Part shown: positions 17,093-26,427 of the stretch, one piece after another
Layout: each line of letters opens with the position of its first letter
How positions within the stretch are numbered: position 1 is the stretch's first letter
From: JAHDFB01 sp965658745
GTDB taxonomy: Bacteria > Bacteroidota > Bacteroidia > Chitinophagales > Saprospiraceae
Assembly: GCA_965658745.1 (NCBI GenBank)
Contig: CBFHTK010000004.1
Coordinates: forward strand, 1-64,000
Direction of reading: 5' to 3'
Length of the DNA stretch: 64,000 nucleotides
Position numbers and translations under genes: made by a program
The notes under the pieces: generated by a model
Told to the model about the DNA's origin: nothing
The model's input: only the letters and a program-made list of their open reading frames with translations
Database searches by the model: none

Positions 17093-19807
17093 ATGCACAG
17101 AAATTTAAGAAATTATACAAGGACAATCCTTACACTATTGATAGCAATAGTTTGGTTGACTGGATTTGCGCAACAAGGGCTTACTAGTGCTGAAGTTCAA
17201 GCTCAGCTCAGATCTAAAGGTGTTACGGAAGTGGACCTCCAAAAATTTTTGGATTCGAAGAGTCTTACTGTTGCACAACTAGAGCAACTCTCTCCGGAAG
17301 AACTACTGCAGCTCAGTGATGAACTCGACACATTTATGAAAGTCGATCGCAGCCCTGCTAAAAAGACGGTCAAAACGGTCAAAACTCCGAAGAAAGAACC
17401 TACTAGTAGGGCAGATGTCGAAAAAAAAACCACATCACAAATAACTAAGAGTTCTACTGCGACTGCAAACGACAAAAATCCTACTAGATTTGGAGATCAA
17501 CTGTTTATTAATCCCACCATTTCCTTAATTGAGGGTGCAGCTAATCGCCCCGTACCAGGTAGGTACACTTTGAATCCAGGAGATCAAGTCTCTGTTTCTA
17601 TATACGGTAGATCTAAATTGGATCAAGTTTATACAATTGATGAGTCAGGTTCTATTGCTTACGACAACGGAAATCGAAGATTACTTGTTGGAGGGTTGTC
17701 ATTAAACCAAGCTAGAAAAAAGATTGAACAAGCGTTTGGCAGTGTATACGTGTTCAGGACTGGAGAAATAACAATCAATGTAGTCGGGGTATCTACAATT
17801 GCAGTTAGTATCTACGGGGAAGTTCAGAAGCCTGGCGGCTATTTGATTTCTGCCGTGAATTCTCCAATTAATGCGCTTTTTGCAGCAAGGGGTATAAATT
17901 CAAAAGGTTCGTATAGAAATATCAAGCTAATCAAAGAAAACGGTTATAATGTCGATATTGATCTATACACTTTTCTTACTGAACCTGAAAAGATGCCAGA
18001 AATAGGACTTTCCAATAATGACGTCATCCACGTACCTTCTTTGCAGAATGTGGTAAGTCTACAAGGGGCAGTAAAGAGACCAATGCAGTACGAATTGAAA
18101 GCAAGTGAGACTGTAGCAGATTTATTGAGGTTTGCTAATGGTTTATCGCAGAATGCTAATACAGATTATTTGCAAGTAACAAGACTAGAAAACGGTATCA
18201 AACGAGTTTATGACGTGGATTTGACAGGTCAGCTTGCTAGCTCTTTTATTTTGCAAAACGGAGATTTAATTAGTGTATCAAGAATTATTAGCGAAGTTTC
18301 AAATGCGGTTGAAGTAAAGGGTCAGGTCAATAATCCTGGTAGTTTCGAGCTGCGTAAAGGAATGTTAGTTTCTGATCTTTTGGATAGACTTGTTTTTAAT
18401 GCGTCAACAAGAAAAGATCTGGCATTGCTCAATCGAACGCAAGCTGATGGAACTACTAAATTGATTAAAGTTAATTTATCTGCGATTCAAGAGGATACTA
18501 CTAGTGCTTCCAATATAGAATTGCAAAATAATGATGTGCTATTGATTTGGGGTGTAGACCGATTTGTCGACAACGCTAGCAATTTATTTCTAGATGGAGC
18601 GGTTAGATTTCCAGGGAGGTATCCTTATGACAGAGGTACGAAAAGCAAATTGAGCGATGTAATAGAATTTGCAGGAGGATTGAGGCGAGATGCAAGTAAT
18701 GTGGGGATGATTTATCGACGTGAGCCGCTGAATAAGAAGATTATTGAGTATATCCGAATCAATCCAATTTCAGCTACAGAGAATGTAAACGATGCAGCCT
18801 TAAATATAGAGTTGATGCCGTTTGATAGTGTTGTGATTATTGAAGACAAACAGATTATCAGCGAGTCGACCGTAGAGATAGGGGGGCAAGTAAATAACGT
18901 AGGGATTTATCAATATGGAGAAGGAATGACTGTAAAAGATCTATTAGTGTTAGCTGAGGGGTTTACCTTATCCGCAGAGACTGATCAGATCGAAGTCAAT
19001 AGAGTAATTATGCAGAATAATAGACCCACTGAGATCAAAATAGCAACAATTACTGCTGAACGCGATCTAAGCTTGGAAGACGAGGCGTGCAGCTATGAGT
19101 TAAAGCCATTTGATAAGGTGTACGTAAGAACTGTGCCTGAATTTGAACTTCAACAGGTTGTGACGATTGCAGGCGAAGTGAAGTACCCTGGTCAGTATGT
19201 TCTTGAGCAAAAGAATGAAAAGCTGATGGATATCATCGAAAGGGCGGGAGGATTCACTAGCGAGGCATTTCTTGCAGGATCAAGCTTGAATCGCTCGCAG
19301 AACCAAGTAGGTGAAATTATCTTGAATTTGGCTGAGGCGCAAAAGTCTAATCGATCCAAATACAACTATATTTTAAAGAACAAAGATGTAATCACGATTC
19401 CAAAGCAAGTGGATATCGTTACTTTACAGAGCAACAGCTTGTACAAGAGACTAGCTTCTTTACAGGAAGATGATAGTACAGATAATGCCATCAGCATTGC
19501 TTATTTTCCTGGAAAGAAAGCAGGATACTATGTTAGAAAGTTTGGAGGTGGTTTCGGAGAAACTTCTGATCGAAAAGAGCTTTTTGTACAACACGCAAAC
19601 GGAGAAATTGCAGAAACAAAAGATTTCATGCTGTTTCGGTTATATCCTGAGGTGCGGGAGGGATCGCTAATAGTACTACCTGAGAAAGAGGAAGAGAAAC
19701 TAGCAGCGGAAGAAAAGGAACCAGTTGATTGGAATCAATTGCTAAGTAATTCAGTGGCGCAAGCTACATCGCTTCTGACTTTAATACTGTTTATTGACAG
19801 AATATAA
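17093..19807 (+). CDS. Polysaccharide export outer membrane protein with six SLBB repeats (Wza-like)
   Basis: 904 residues from ATG 17093; an earlier in-frame ATG at 17027 would overlap rfbB and lacks a signal. After the signal peptide (TILTLLIAIVWLTGFAQ) comes a helical region (SAEVQAQLRSKGVTEVDL), a Poly_export domain (RYTLNPGDQVSVSIYGRS) and six SLBB units beginning at VSIYGEVQKPGGY, VSLQGAVKRPMQY, VEVKGQVNNPGSF, LFLDGAVRFPGRY, VEIGGQVNNVGIY and VTIAGEVKYPGQY. A C-terminal hydrophobic helix (ATSLLTLILFIDRI) could cross the outer membrane as in Wza. It would form the export channel for a capsule or exopolysaccharide. No Wzc-type kinase or glycosyltransferase lies nearby. Confidence 0.9.
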   Translation: MHRNLRNYTRTILTLLIAIVWLTGFAQQGLTSAEVQAQLRSKGVTEVDLQKFLDSKSLTVAQLEQLSPEELLQLSDELDTFMKVDRSPAKKTVKTVKTPKKEPTSRADVEKKTTSQITKSSTATANDKNPTRFGDQLFINPTISLIEGAANRPVPGRYTLNPGDQVSVSIYGRSKLDQVYTIDESGSIAYDNGNRRLLVGGLSLNQARKKIEQAFGSVYVFRTGEITINVVGVSTIAVSIYGEVQKPGGYLISAVNSPINALFAARGINSKGSYRNIKLIKENGYNVDIDLYTFLTEPEKMPEIGLSNNDVIHVPSLQNVVSLQGAVKRPMQYELKASETVADLLRFANGLSQNANTDYLQVTRLENGIKRVYDVDLTGQLASSFILQNGDLISVSRIISEVSNAVEVKGQVNNPGSFELRKGMLVSDLLDRLVFNASTRKDLALLNRTQADGTTKLIKVNLSAIQEDTTSASNIELQNNDVLLIWGVDRFVDNASNLFLDGAVRFPGRYPYDRGTKSKLSDVIEFAGGLRRDASNVGMIYRREPLNKKIIEYIRINPISATENVNDAALNIELMPFDSVVIIEDKQIISESTVEIGGQVNNVGIYQYGEGMTVKDLLVLAEGFTLSAETDQIEVNRVIMQNNRPTEIKIATITAERDLSLEDEACSYELKPFDKVYVRTVPEFELQQVVTIAGEVKYPGQYVLEQKNEKLMDIIERAGGFTSEAFLAGSSLNRSQNQVGEIILNLAEAQKSNRSKYNYILKNKDVITIPKQVDIVTLQSNSLYKRLASLQEDDSTDNAISIAYFPGKKAGYYVRKFGGGFGETSDRKELFVQHANGEIAETKDFMLFRLYPEVREGSLIVLPEKEEEKLAAEEKEPVDWNQLLSNSVAQATSLLTLILFIDRI

Positions 19808-19883
19808 AAAAATCGCCAATTATATATTAAATTTTACCGTCCTAAAATTAGTGTTACGGTTATAGATATAAAATTAATCAATT

Positions 19884-19920
19884 AACCACTAGAGGATCTA
19901 GATCCTCTAGTGGTTTTCTT
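19884..19920. terminator. Bidirectional terminator between the SLBB gene and pgk
   Basis: A perfect 32-base palindrome (19884-19915; arm AACCACTAGAGGATCT) followed by TTCTTTT on the plus strand and AT-rich sequence on the minus strand, between two convergent genes. Confidence 0.8.
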
Positions 19921-19951
19921 TTGTACGTTTTAATGACCACTTGCTTACTAG

Positions 19952-21166
19952 CTAAGCATTTATTGCTGCTATTCCTGGTAAAGTTTTACCTTCTAAGAAT
20001 TCAAGCATTGCTCCACCTCCTGTAGAAATAAAACTTACACGATCAGAAACGCCAGCTTGATTAACAGCAGATACTGAGTCACCTCCACCGATTAGCGAAT
20101 ATGCGCCATTGTCAGTTGTCTCTGCAATTGCTTCGGCAAGAAATAATGTACCTTTTGCGAAAGCTTCCATTTCAAAAACACCAACTGGACCATTCCATAA
20201 AATAGATTTGCTAGCCAGTAAGACTGAGCGATAGGTCTCTTTAGCTTGTGGCCCTATATCCAACCCCATCCAAGCTTTCTCGATCTTTTCATTACTAACA
20301 ATCTTTGTTTCTGCATCAGCTGCAAATTTGTCAGCAACGATAGAATCTTGAGGCAGATAAATCTTAGTACCAGTAGACTCAGCCTTTTCTAAAAGTTTCG
20401 ATGCTAATTCTAGATAATCATCTTCGCACAGCGAATTTCCGATCTCATATCCTTGGCTTTTCAGAAAAGTATAACTCATTCCTCCACCTATCAAAATATT
20501 GTCAGCAAATTCCATCAATTTTTCAATAAGTTGGATTTTGTCACTGACTTTTGCACCTCCAACTATTGCCGTCACAGGTCTAGTTGGATTATTCAATAGA
20601 AGTGATCCATTTTTGATTTCTTCTTCCATCAAGAAGCCAAATGCTTTATTCTCTGGAGTAAAATACTTAGCAACGGTAGATGTGGAAGCATGCGCTCTAT
20701 GAGCTGCTCCAAAAGCATCGTTAATGTATATGTCAGCTAACTGTGCAAATTGACTTGCTATTTCCTCCTCTCCCTTGGTTTCACCAGGGTAGAACCTTGT
20801 ATTTTCTAACAAGATCACCTCACCTTTTCGCGCTATTTTACAAGCATCCAAGGTTTCCTTTGAGTGAGAATTTGGCAGGAATTCAACATGAACTTCCAGT
20901 AGTTCCATTAGATGGACGACTAAGTGTTTTAGTGTAAACTTCTCAATATCAATTGAACCATCAGGAAGTAGTTTCTTGAGTGGTCTCCCTAGATGTGACA
21001 TGATAACCACCGTGGCACCTTGGTCTAACATGTAGCGAATTGTTGGCAAGGCTTTCACCATTCTAGTGTCGTCAAGAATATTACCTTCATCGTCCAAGGG
21101 AACGTTGAAATCAACTCTTATCAAGACATTCTTGCCCTTCGCATCTAAATCTCGAATATTTGCCAT
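19952..21166 (-). CDS. pgk: Phosphoglycerate kinase
   Basis: 404 residues, close to the usual PGK length. It transfers phosphate between 1,3-bisphosphoglycerate and ADP in glycolysis. Signature stretches are VLIRVDFNVPLDDEGNI, VVIMSHLGRPLKK, VILLENTRFYPGETKGE, FGAAHRAHASTSTV, AIVGGAKVSDKIQLIEKL, LIGGGMSYTFLKSQG and the C-terminal nucleotide loop SLIGGGDSVSAVNQAG with STGGGAMLEFLEGKTLPGI. It begins 3 bases after the gap stop, so the two glycolytic genes form an operon. Confidence 0.98.
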   Translation of the reverse strand: MANIRDLDAKGKNVLIRVDFNVPLDDEGNILDDTRMVKALPTIRYMLDQGATVVIMSHLGRPLKKLLPDGSIDIEKFTLKHLVVHLMELLEVHVEFLPNSHSKETLDACKIARKGEVILLENTRFYPGETKGEEEIASQFAQLADIYINDAFGAAHRAHASTSTVAKYFTPENKAFGFLMEEEIKNGSLLLNNPTRPVTAIVGGAKVSDKIQLIEKLMEFADNILIGGGMSYTFLKSQGYEIGNSLCEDDYLELASKLLEKAESTGTKIYLPQDSIVADKFAADAETKIVSNEKIEKAWMGLDIGPQAKETYRSVLLASKSILWNGPVGVFEMEAFAKGTLFLAEAIAETTDNGAYSLIGGGDSVSAVNQAGVSDRVSFISTGGGAMLEFLEGKTLPGIAAINA

Positions 21167-21169
21167 AGA

Positions 21170-22156
21170 TTATACTCTTGCTGTAAGATCAGCTAGTCTC
21201 GCTGAATAACCCGCTTCATTATCGTACCAAGATACCACTTTCAAGAATTTTCCACTTACATCAGTTAGAAGGGAGTCAAAAATAGAGGAATGTGGGTTTC
21301 GTACAATATCCGAACTTACTATTGGATCAGTTGAGAATTGAAGAACTCCCTTCATAGGTCCATCCGCATATTTCTTGAATGTAGCATTAACCTCCTCGAC
21401 TGTTGTTTCTTTTTCGATCATCACGTTGAGTTCGATAAGTGAACCAGTTATTACAGGAACTCTTAGAGCCATGGCAAATAACTTTCCGTCTACCGAAGGA
21501 ATTACCTTTCCTACTGCTTTGGCAGCGCCAGTTGTTGTAGGTACAATATTAAGTGCCGCTGCTCTAGCTCTTCTTAAATCTTTATGTGGAGCATCTTGTA
21601 TGTTTTGATCACCAGTGTAGCCATGAGTTGTGGTCATAGATCCTTGGATTATTCCAAAATTATCTTCAAGTACCTTTATTACAGGTGCTAGACAATTTGT
21701 AGTACAAGAAGCATTAGAAACTAAGTTCTCGTCTCCTAGTTCGTCGTCATTTACTCCCAGTACAATTGTTTTAAATGCCGCATCTTTTGCAGGAGCTGAC
21801 AAGACTACTTTCTTAGCTCCAGCATTTAAGTGTTTAGTTGCAGCTGGTCCGTTTGTAAAGAAACCAGTACATTCTAAAACTACATCAATATTAAGCTCCT
21901 TCCAAGGAAGGTTAGCTGGATCTCTATCAGCAGAGGCGTATATTGATTTGCCATTAACTATGATGGCTGTATCTGTACTTTCTACGGTACCTTGAAAAGG
22001 TCCATGAGCTGTATCATATTTAAGTAGGTGAGCTAATGTCGCATTGTCAGTTAAGTCGTTAATTGCAACTACCTCAATATCTTTATTATTTAGGAGATTA
22101 CGGAAAGTAAGACGTCCGATTCTTCCAAACCCATTGATTGCTACTCTTTTTGCCAT
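21170..22156 (-). CDS. gap: Glyceraldehyde-3-phosphate dehydrogenase, type I
   Basis: 328 residues. NAD site VAINGFGRIGRL, with AINDLTD whose Asp favours NAD over NADP. The catalytic Cys is residue 151 in SNASCTTNCLAPV, followed by TTTHGYTGDQNIQDAPHKDLRRARAAALNIVPTTTGAAKA and the C-terminal SWYDNEAGYSARL. It makes 1,3-bisphosphoglycerate, the substrate of the adjacent pgk product. A -7 box lies 44 bases upstream. Confidence 0.98.
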   Translation of the reverse strand: MAKRVAINGFGRIGRLTFRNLLNNKDIEVVAINDLTDNATLAHLLKYDTAHGPFQGTVESTDTAIIVNGKSIYASADRDPANLPWKELNIDVVLECTGFFTNGPAATKHLNAGAKKVVLSAPAKDAAFKTIVLGVNDDELGDENLVSNASCTTNCLAPVIKVLEDNFGIIQGSMTTTHGYTGDQNIQDAPHKDLRRARAAALNIVPTTTGAAKAVGKVIPSVDGKLFAMALRVPVITGSLIELNVMIEKETTVEEVNATFKKYADGPMKGVLQFSTDPIVSSDIVRNPHSSIFDSLLTDVSGKFLKVVSWYDNEAGYSARLADLTARV

Positions 22157-22199
22157 TTTTATTTAATTTTTGTTACCGTTTGTGATTCTAAAAACGATA

Positions 22200-22207
22200 C
22201 AAAAGTA
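22200..22207 (-). promoter_or_regulatory. -7 motif for the gap-pgk operon
   Basis: TACTTTTG on the minus strand (TAnnTTTG), giving a leader of about 35-40 bases to the gap ATG. No -33 TTG is seen at 19 bases. Confidence 0.5.
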
Positions 22208-22410
22208 GTAAATATAATCACATTGATTTGGATAAGAATACAAGGAATTGCTGTCTAGCTTTACGATTAAGGTAAATATCTAGTATTATTACTAGGTATC
22301 TAGAAACTGTTGAATTTGAAGTTAGAAGATGGAGTTCAAAAGTGTATATAATTACTAACTTAAGATCTCAAATATGAGGGTAGGGCAGATGATTGAGTTT
22401 TGCCTGAAAT

Positions 22411-22442
22411 AAAAAAACCCTTGCACCATAACGATACAAGGG
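22411..22442 (-). terminator. Terminator after tRNA-Glu
   Basis: On the minus strand, CCCTTG and CAAGGG arms (22418-22442) followed by T7, starting 8 bases after the tRNA 3' end. Confidence 0.7.
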
Positions 22443-22449
22443 TAAACTG

Positions 22450-22521
22450 TAGCCCCTAGGGGAATCGAACCCCTCTTTCCAGGATGAAAACCTGGCGTCC
22501 TAACCGATAGACGAAGGGGCC
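22450..22521 (-). tRNA. tRNA-Glu (TTC)
   Basis: 72 nucleotides that fold as a cloverleaf: acceptor GGCCCCT/AGGGGCT, anticodon stem CCAGG/CCTGG with loop TTTTCAT (anticodon TTC), and T arm AGGGGTTCGATTCCCCT. CCA is not encoded (the genome has C at the next position). Confidence 0.97.
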
Positions 22522-23116
22522 AAAAATCTTTACTTCAATAGTACAGATTCTAAGCTTTCCAGTTCGTTTATCGTCTGAAAGAGCTACTTTTATATACTTT
22601 TCTTCAAAAGCGAGGCAAAGATAATAGCTTTATTCAATATCAAAAACCTTTTGAATCTTTTTTTTGCTTTTTTTTATTTCGATTTTTTTAAGTTCTGACA
22701 TCAGTTTTCGGACACTATGAAAATCAGCCACTTAGCGACTGAAAAACTATAGATATCATTCTACAGGCAAATTTTGTAGATCAATATCTAACTAACGATA
22801 TAAGTATTACAGCGAGTATTACATTGGAACGCTAACAGGAATACTGCATAGCAATTTCAAGGTGTAATAGTTTTGGAATGTGTAGTATCTGAAGTTAAGT
22901 AGTGTTTTATATAATTTTAGTAAATCAAGTATGAAAGTAAGTGTATGTATATCAGTTAGTTGTGCCGTTTCGGAAAAAACTATATAAAATATTTTCTAAA
23001 CTGGTGCAACGTTTTGTTTGTAATGTGATAATAGTATATTGAGATCGATCACAAACTTTTTTCTCCTTCGATTGAATTCGAAGGAATTTATTAATGACAA
23101 ACAAAAAAAATTAACA
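22522..23116. other. 595-base intergenic region with a hairpin before the repeat lipoprotein
   Basis: No convincing gene. It holds A/T tracts near the tRNA and, at 23064-23085, an 8-base-pair hairpin (TCCTTCGA / TCGAAGGA, loop TTGAAT) about 30 bases before the ATG at 23117, possibly a leader structure. The rest shows nothing I can name. Confidence 0.4.
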
Positions 23117-24289
23117 ATGAGAATACATAATATAATAGCGTTTCTGCTGCTTGCATTAGTTTTTACTTTCACTTCTTGCGAGCGAGATAACATTGAAGAA
23201 GTTATCGACGTAACTGAAGAGCAAGCTCCAAAAGTCGAAAATAACATTGTCAAGCGTTTATCCGTAAATACACCAAGTGGTTTAGATCTAGGCTGTTTAA
23301 CTGTAGTTTTTCCTTTCGAAATGGTGACTATCAATGAGAATATTGTAGAAGTTGCTAGTATCGAAGATTTCGAGGAGTTAATCCAAGAGGAAGATGATTA
23401 CATCATTGACTTTGTATATCCACTTACTATAGCTGATGAAGATGGCGAACAATCTGAAGTAGCAGACCTTGACGAATTAGGTGAAGCTTTTGCTTCATGT
23501 ATTCCTGATACTGGTTGGGGAGGAAATGATTTTCCTGCTTTCTTGATTGATGCTGAAACTTCATGTTTCGAGATTGTATATCCTCTGAATTTACTTGATC
23601 TTGACGGTAATTCAGTAACGGTAGCAAGTGAAGTAGAATTCGTAGATGCGCTTGCTGCCTATGAATTGTTGTTCTTCGATTTTCCTTTTAGCCTTAGTAG
23701 CGATTCAACTGGAGTTGTTGAAGTAGCAGATTCCGAGGAGTTATTTGAGCTACTTGCAAGTTGTGATTACATAGGGACACCTTGTGATAGTATTAGTTGG
23801 GGTGGAAATTTCGGATGCTATACTTTAACTTTCCCTGCGAGTTTTGAAATGGCAGACGGCTCCATTGAAGTTGCTAATAATATCGACGAAATGAATGCTC
23901 TACTTTTTGGAGGGGAGGTTGTAAACTTCGCTTACCCTTTAAATTTAGTTGATAACGAAACTGGAAACGTTGTAACGGCAAACAATGATGAAGAGTTAGC
24001 AGATCTACTGGATGATTGTGGCATTGTTGTTGGACTTGACGAGATTCCCGGAGAATTACTACTTGCTGGCATAGGTGATTGCTATGAGGTGGAGTATCCT
24101 TTGACTGGATCGACGCTTGATGGAAATGTTGTGACTGTGCAAGATGATGAAGCTTTAAACGACTATATACAAAATGGAGGAGTAATAATTGATTTGCCGA
24201 TTTCTCTTACTGTAGATATAGATGGAACGGCAACGACAATTGTAATTGAGACAATTGAAGCGTTTTTAGAAATATTATCAAACTGTTAG
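23117..24289 (+). CDS. Acidic lipoprotein built of four tandem repeats
   Basis: 390 residues from ATG 23117; the frame is open upstream to a TTG at 23039, but MRIHNIIAFLLLALVFTFTSC is a clear lipoprotein signal. Four repeats of about 70 residues follow, each opening with a Cys (LGCLTVVFPFEM, TSCFEIVYPLNL, FGCYTLTFPASF, GDCYEVEYPLTG), each with two copies of a strand pair ending in V.VA...E...L, and each closing near a Cys (ASC, ASC, DDC, SNC). The two Cys per repeat may pair. It is strongly acidic. A terminator follows, then an ECF sigma gene. I do not know the family; it would face the periplasm or the cell surface. Confidence 0.8.
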   Translation: MRIHNIIAFLLLALVFTFTSCERDNIEEVIDVTEEQAPKVENNIVKRLSVNTPSGLDLGCLTVVFPFEMVTINENIVEVASIEDFEELIQEEDDYIIDFVYPLTIADEDGEQSEVADLDELGEAFASCIPDTGWGGNDFPAFLIDAETSCFEIVYPLNLLDLDGNSVTVASEVEFVDALAAYELLFFDFPFSLSSDSTGVVEVADSEELFELLASCDYIGTPCDSISWGGNFGCYTLTFPASFEMADGSIEVANNIDEMNALLFGGEVVNFAYPLNLVDNETGNVVTANNDEELADLLDDCGIVVGLDEIPGELLLAGIGDCYEVEYPLTGSTLDGNVVTVQDDEALNDYIQNGGVIIDLPISLTVDIDGTATTIVIETIEAFLEILSNC

Positions 24290-24305
24290 ACAAACAAATT
24301 TGAGT

Positions 24306-24337
24306 GGAGTTGCGAATATTTCGCAACTCCATTTTTT
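24306..24337 (+). terminator. Terminator between repeat lipoprotein and ECF sigma gene
   Basis: An 11-base-pair perfect stem (GGAGTTGCGAA / TTCGCAACTCC, loop TAT) followed by ATTTTTT. The sigma gene starts only 24 bases further on. Confidence 0.85.
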
Positions 24338-24361
24338 AACTTCAAAGACTAGTACACATTA

Positions 24362-24922
24362 TTGGAAATAGCAGTATCACTTATTAAAGCTTGCAAGAAA
24401 GGTCATCAAGACGCATACAAGAGCATGTATGAATTGACGATTAAATACTGCTATGCAATAGTTTTAAGGTACGTCCAAGATAATGAAGTCAAAGATGTGG
24501 TACAGGAATGTTATGCATCATTATTCACAAGTTTGAGAAACTTTGATACACGAAAAGGGACTTTTAAATCATTTTTTCGTGGATTGATTGCCAATACATG
24601 TATGAATCACAATCGTAAAAGCCACCGAGCTCCGATGGTGACTTTTCCAGATCAATTGGTTGAAGTACCAATTCAGGATGAAGAATTAGAAACTTTTTTA
24701 CAGCTTGGTATTGACGACATAAAAGAATTATTTGAAGATATGCCATCAGGTTACAAAACGATTTTTCTATTACATGTGATGGATGAGTTCTCACACAAGG
24801 AAATTGGAGAACTGTTGGAAATAACTCCAGAGACTTCTAGGTCTCAGTTTCTCCGCGCTAAGAAATGGATTTTGAAGAATATAATTGCGAACAGTAAATC
24901 TACGAGATATGGACTCTTTTGA
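24362..24922 (+). CDS. RNA polymerase sigma factor, ECF type (sigma-70 family)
   Basis: 186 residues from TTG 24362; no ATG is available before region 2. Region 2: YKSMYELTIKYCYAIVLRYVQDNEVKDVVQECYASLF. Region 4: LFEDMPSGYKTIFLLHVMDEFSHKEIGELLEITPETSRSQFLRAKKWILKN, a standard helix-turn-helix. Its last 14 bases overlap the start of the next gene, so the two are coupled. The strong hairpin just upstream leaves little room for a separate promoter, so it may be expressed by read-through. Confidence 0.88.
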   Translation: MEIAVSLIKACKKGHQDAYKSMYELTIKYCYAIVLRYVQDNEVKDVVQECYASLFTSLRNFDTRKGTFKSFFRGLIANTCMNHNRKSHRAPMVTFPDQLVEVPIQDEELETFLQLGIDDIKELFEDMPSGYKTIFLLHVMDEFSHKEIGELLEITPETSRSQFLRAKKWILKNIIANSKSTRYGLF

Positions 24923-26381
24923 AAAACATACGAGAAAAGCTCTGAGTGAGGAGTCAGGAGAGATTCCTGAAGGTTTTGGCTGGGCAGATATGGAAACTGG
25001 AATTAATCAGAAGATTGAAGAGAAGAAGGGAGATAGGAAGTATCCAGTTTGGTTTTGGATATTCCCCATTACACTAATGGGTTTAGGGATTCTCTGGATT
25101 GGATTGGAAGGAGTTGGAACTCCAAAAGACGAGGCTGCAACTGAGTACGAAAGAAATGTGAACTATACTGATACTGAGGTTAATGCTGAACTTGTCTTAG
25201 ATGTAGTTTTGGACGAAAGTCCAAAAACAATGAGTACCGCAAATGAGCTTGACGAGCAACTATCAAATCCGATAAAAACTAAGACTGCCAATAACTCAAC
25301 AAGTATGTCTAACAGTTCAGCAATACTTGATCGTGGTAGAGATTCTCAGAAACTCTCTGAACAACAAGACCTCGTGAATGATAATGCAAAGCAGAATCCT
25401 TCTAGTACGAGCAAAGGAAGTCTCATAGCGGGTAGCATAAATGAGAGTGACTCTAAATTGATAGATATTGAGAAATCACGAAATGAAGTTCAAGATCTTG
25501 CACGAGAAGATACTGATAATGTGTCTGTAGACGACTTGATTTCCAGTAGTAGAAGTTTAAATGCAAATTTTGACATAAATCTATTGGAAAAAGCTGGCTT
25601 TATCTTTCCGATTTATTCAAGATCACCTGAAATTATTAACTCTCTAGGGTTGACGATAGAACGACAAATTTCTAACGAAAAACAGTTCGAGAAAGAAAAT
25701 GAAGTTTATCTTCTGAATAGTATTAATGCAGGTTTCTGGAGATGGAACCAACAAGTCAACGCTTCAGATTTTTCTATAGTTGAAAACGAGAAGCCATTAG
25801 AAAGCTATGGTGCTTCTATGTTGGTAGGATATAAAGTAAATAATTGGTTTATTGAGACTGGAGTTAGTGCACAGGTGCATACAAGCTATTTTGAAAATGT
25901 TTTTGAAAGAAGTCATACAATTGCTGCTGATTCAATTCCAATTTTTAACTCGTTAACGATGGAAACTAGATACGAGCAGGGAGGAACAATAAACGTAACC
26001 GAGACTGTAAAGATTGGACATTTCAATCAGTATGGGCAGATAGATATCCCGCTGCTAGTGGGGTATAATATTCCTTTTAGCAAATTGGGTCTTTACGCAA
26101 AATCTGGTGTTCAAGCTTCAGTTTTAAGTTGGGAAAAAGGTAGAAGTATCAAAGAAGGAGGCGAAATCGATGAATTGGTTTCGAGTACAACATATAGCAC
26201 AAGACGAGGGTGGACTTATTTGGCAGAGTTGGGAGCGTCATATAAACTTAGTCCTACTTGGACAGTGCAATCAGGAATTTCACATGCTCAGTCATTAAAT
26301 TCATGGACAAGATCTAACTCTGATGTTCGAAAACCAAGAAGACTTAACGTTCAAATCGGACTACTAATGAATTTGAGATAG
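24909..26381 (+). CDS. Sigma-linked protein: cytoplasmic N-terminus, one span, barrel-like C-terminus
   Basis: 490 residues from ATG 24909. The N-terminus (MDSFEKHTRKALSEESGEIP then FGWADMETGINQKIEEKK) resembles the sigma-contacting part of proteins that follow ECF genes. One membrane span (VWFWIFPITLMGLGILWIGL) sits near residue 50, followed by a Ser/Asn/Asp-rich linker to about residue 225. The last 220 residues have the alternating pattern of an outer membrane barrel (NSINAGFWRWNQ, YGASMLVGYKVNNWFIETGVSAQVH, LPLLVGYN-type strands, GWTYLAELGASYKL). This could be an anti-sigma factor fused to a barrel-like sensor. The function is an inference. Confidence 0.7.
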   Translation: MDSFEKHTRKALSEESGEIPEGFGWADMETGINQKIEEKKGDRKYPVWFWIFPITLMGLGILWIGLEGVGTPKDEAATEYERNVNYTDTEVNAELVLDVVLDESPKTMSTANELDEQLSNPIKTKTANNSTSMSNSSAILDRGRDSQKLSEQQDLVNDNAKQNPSSTSKGSLIAGSINESDSKLIDIEKSRNEVQDLAREDTDNVSVDDLISSSRSLNANFDINLLEKAGFIFPIYSRSPEIINSLGLTIERQISNEKQFEKENEVYLLNSINAGFWRWNQQVNASDFSIVENEKPLESYGASMLVGYKVNNWFIETGVSAQVHTSYFENVFERSHTIAADSIPIFNSLTMETRYEQGGTINVTETVKIGHFNQYGQIDIPLLVGYNIPFSKLGLYAKSGVQASVLSWEKGRSIKEGGEIDELVSSTTYSTRRGWTYLAELGASYKLSPTWTVQSGISHAQSLNSWTRSNSDVRKPRRLNVQIGLLMNLR

Positions 26382-26427
26382 AGTTGAATATATCTTACCC
26401 TTTATGCTTGGATTTATGCAAGTAGAG

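Noticed and set aside
21630..21995. 121-codon plus-strand frame inside gap
   Set aside because: It is a shadow of the strongly conserved gap coding sequence on the opposite strand.
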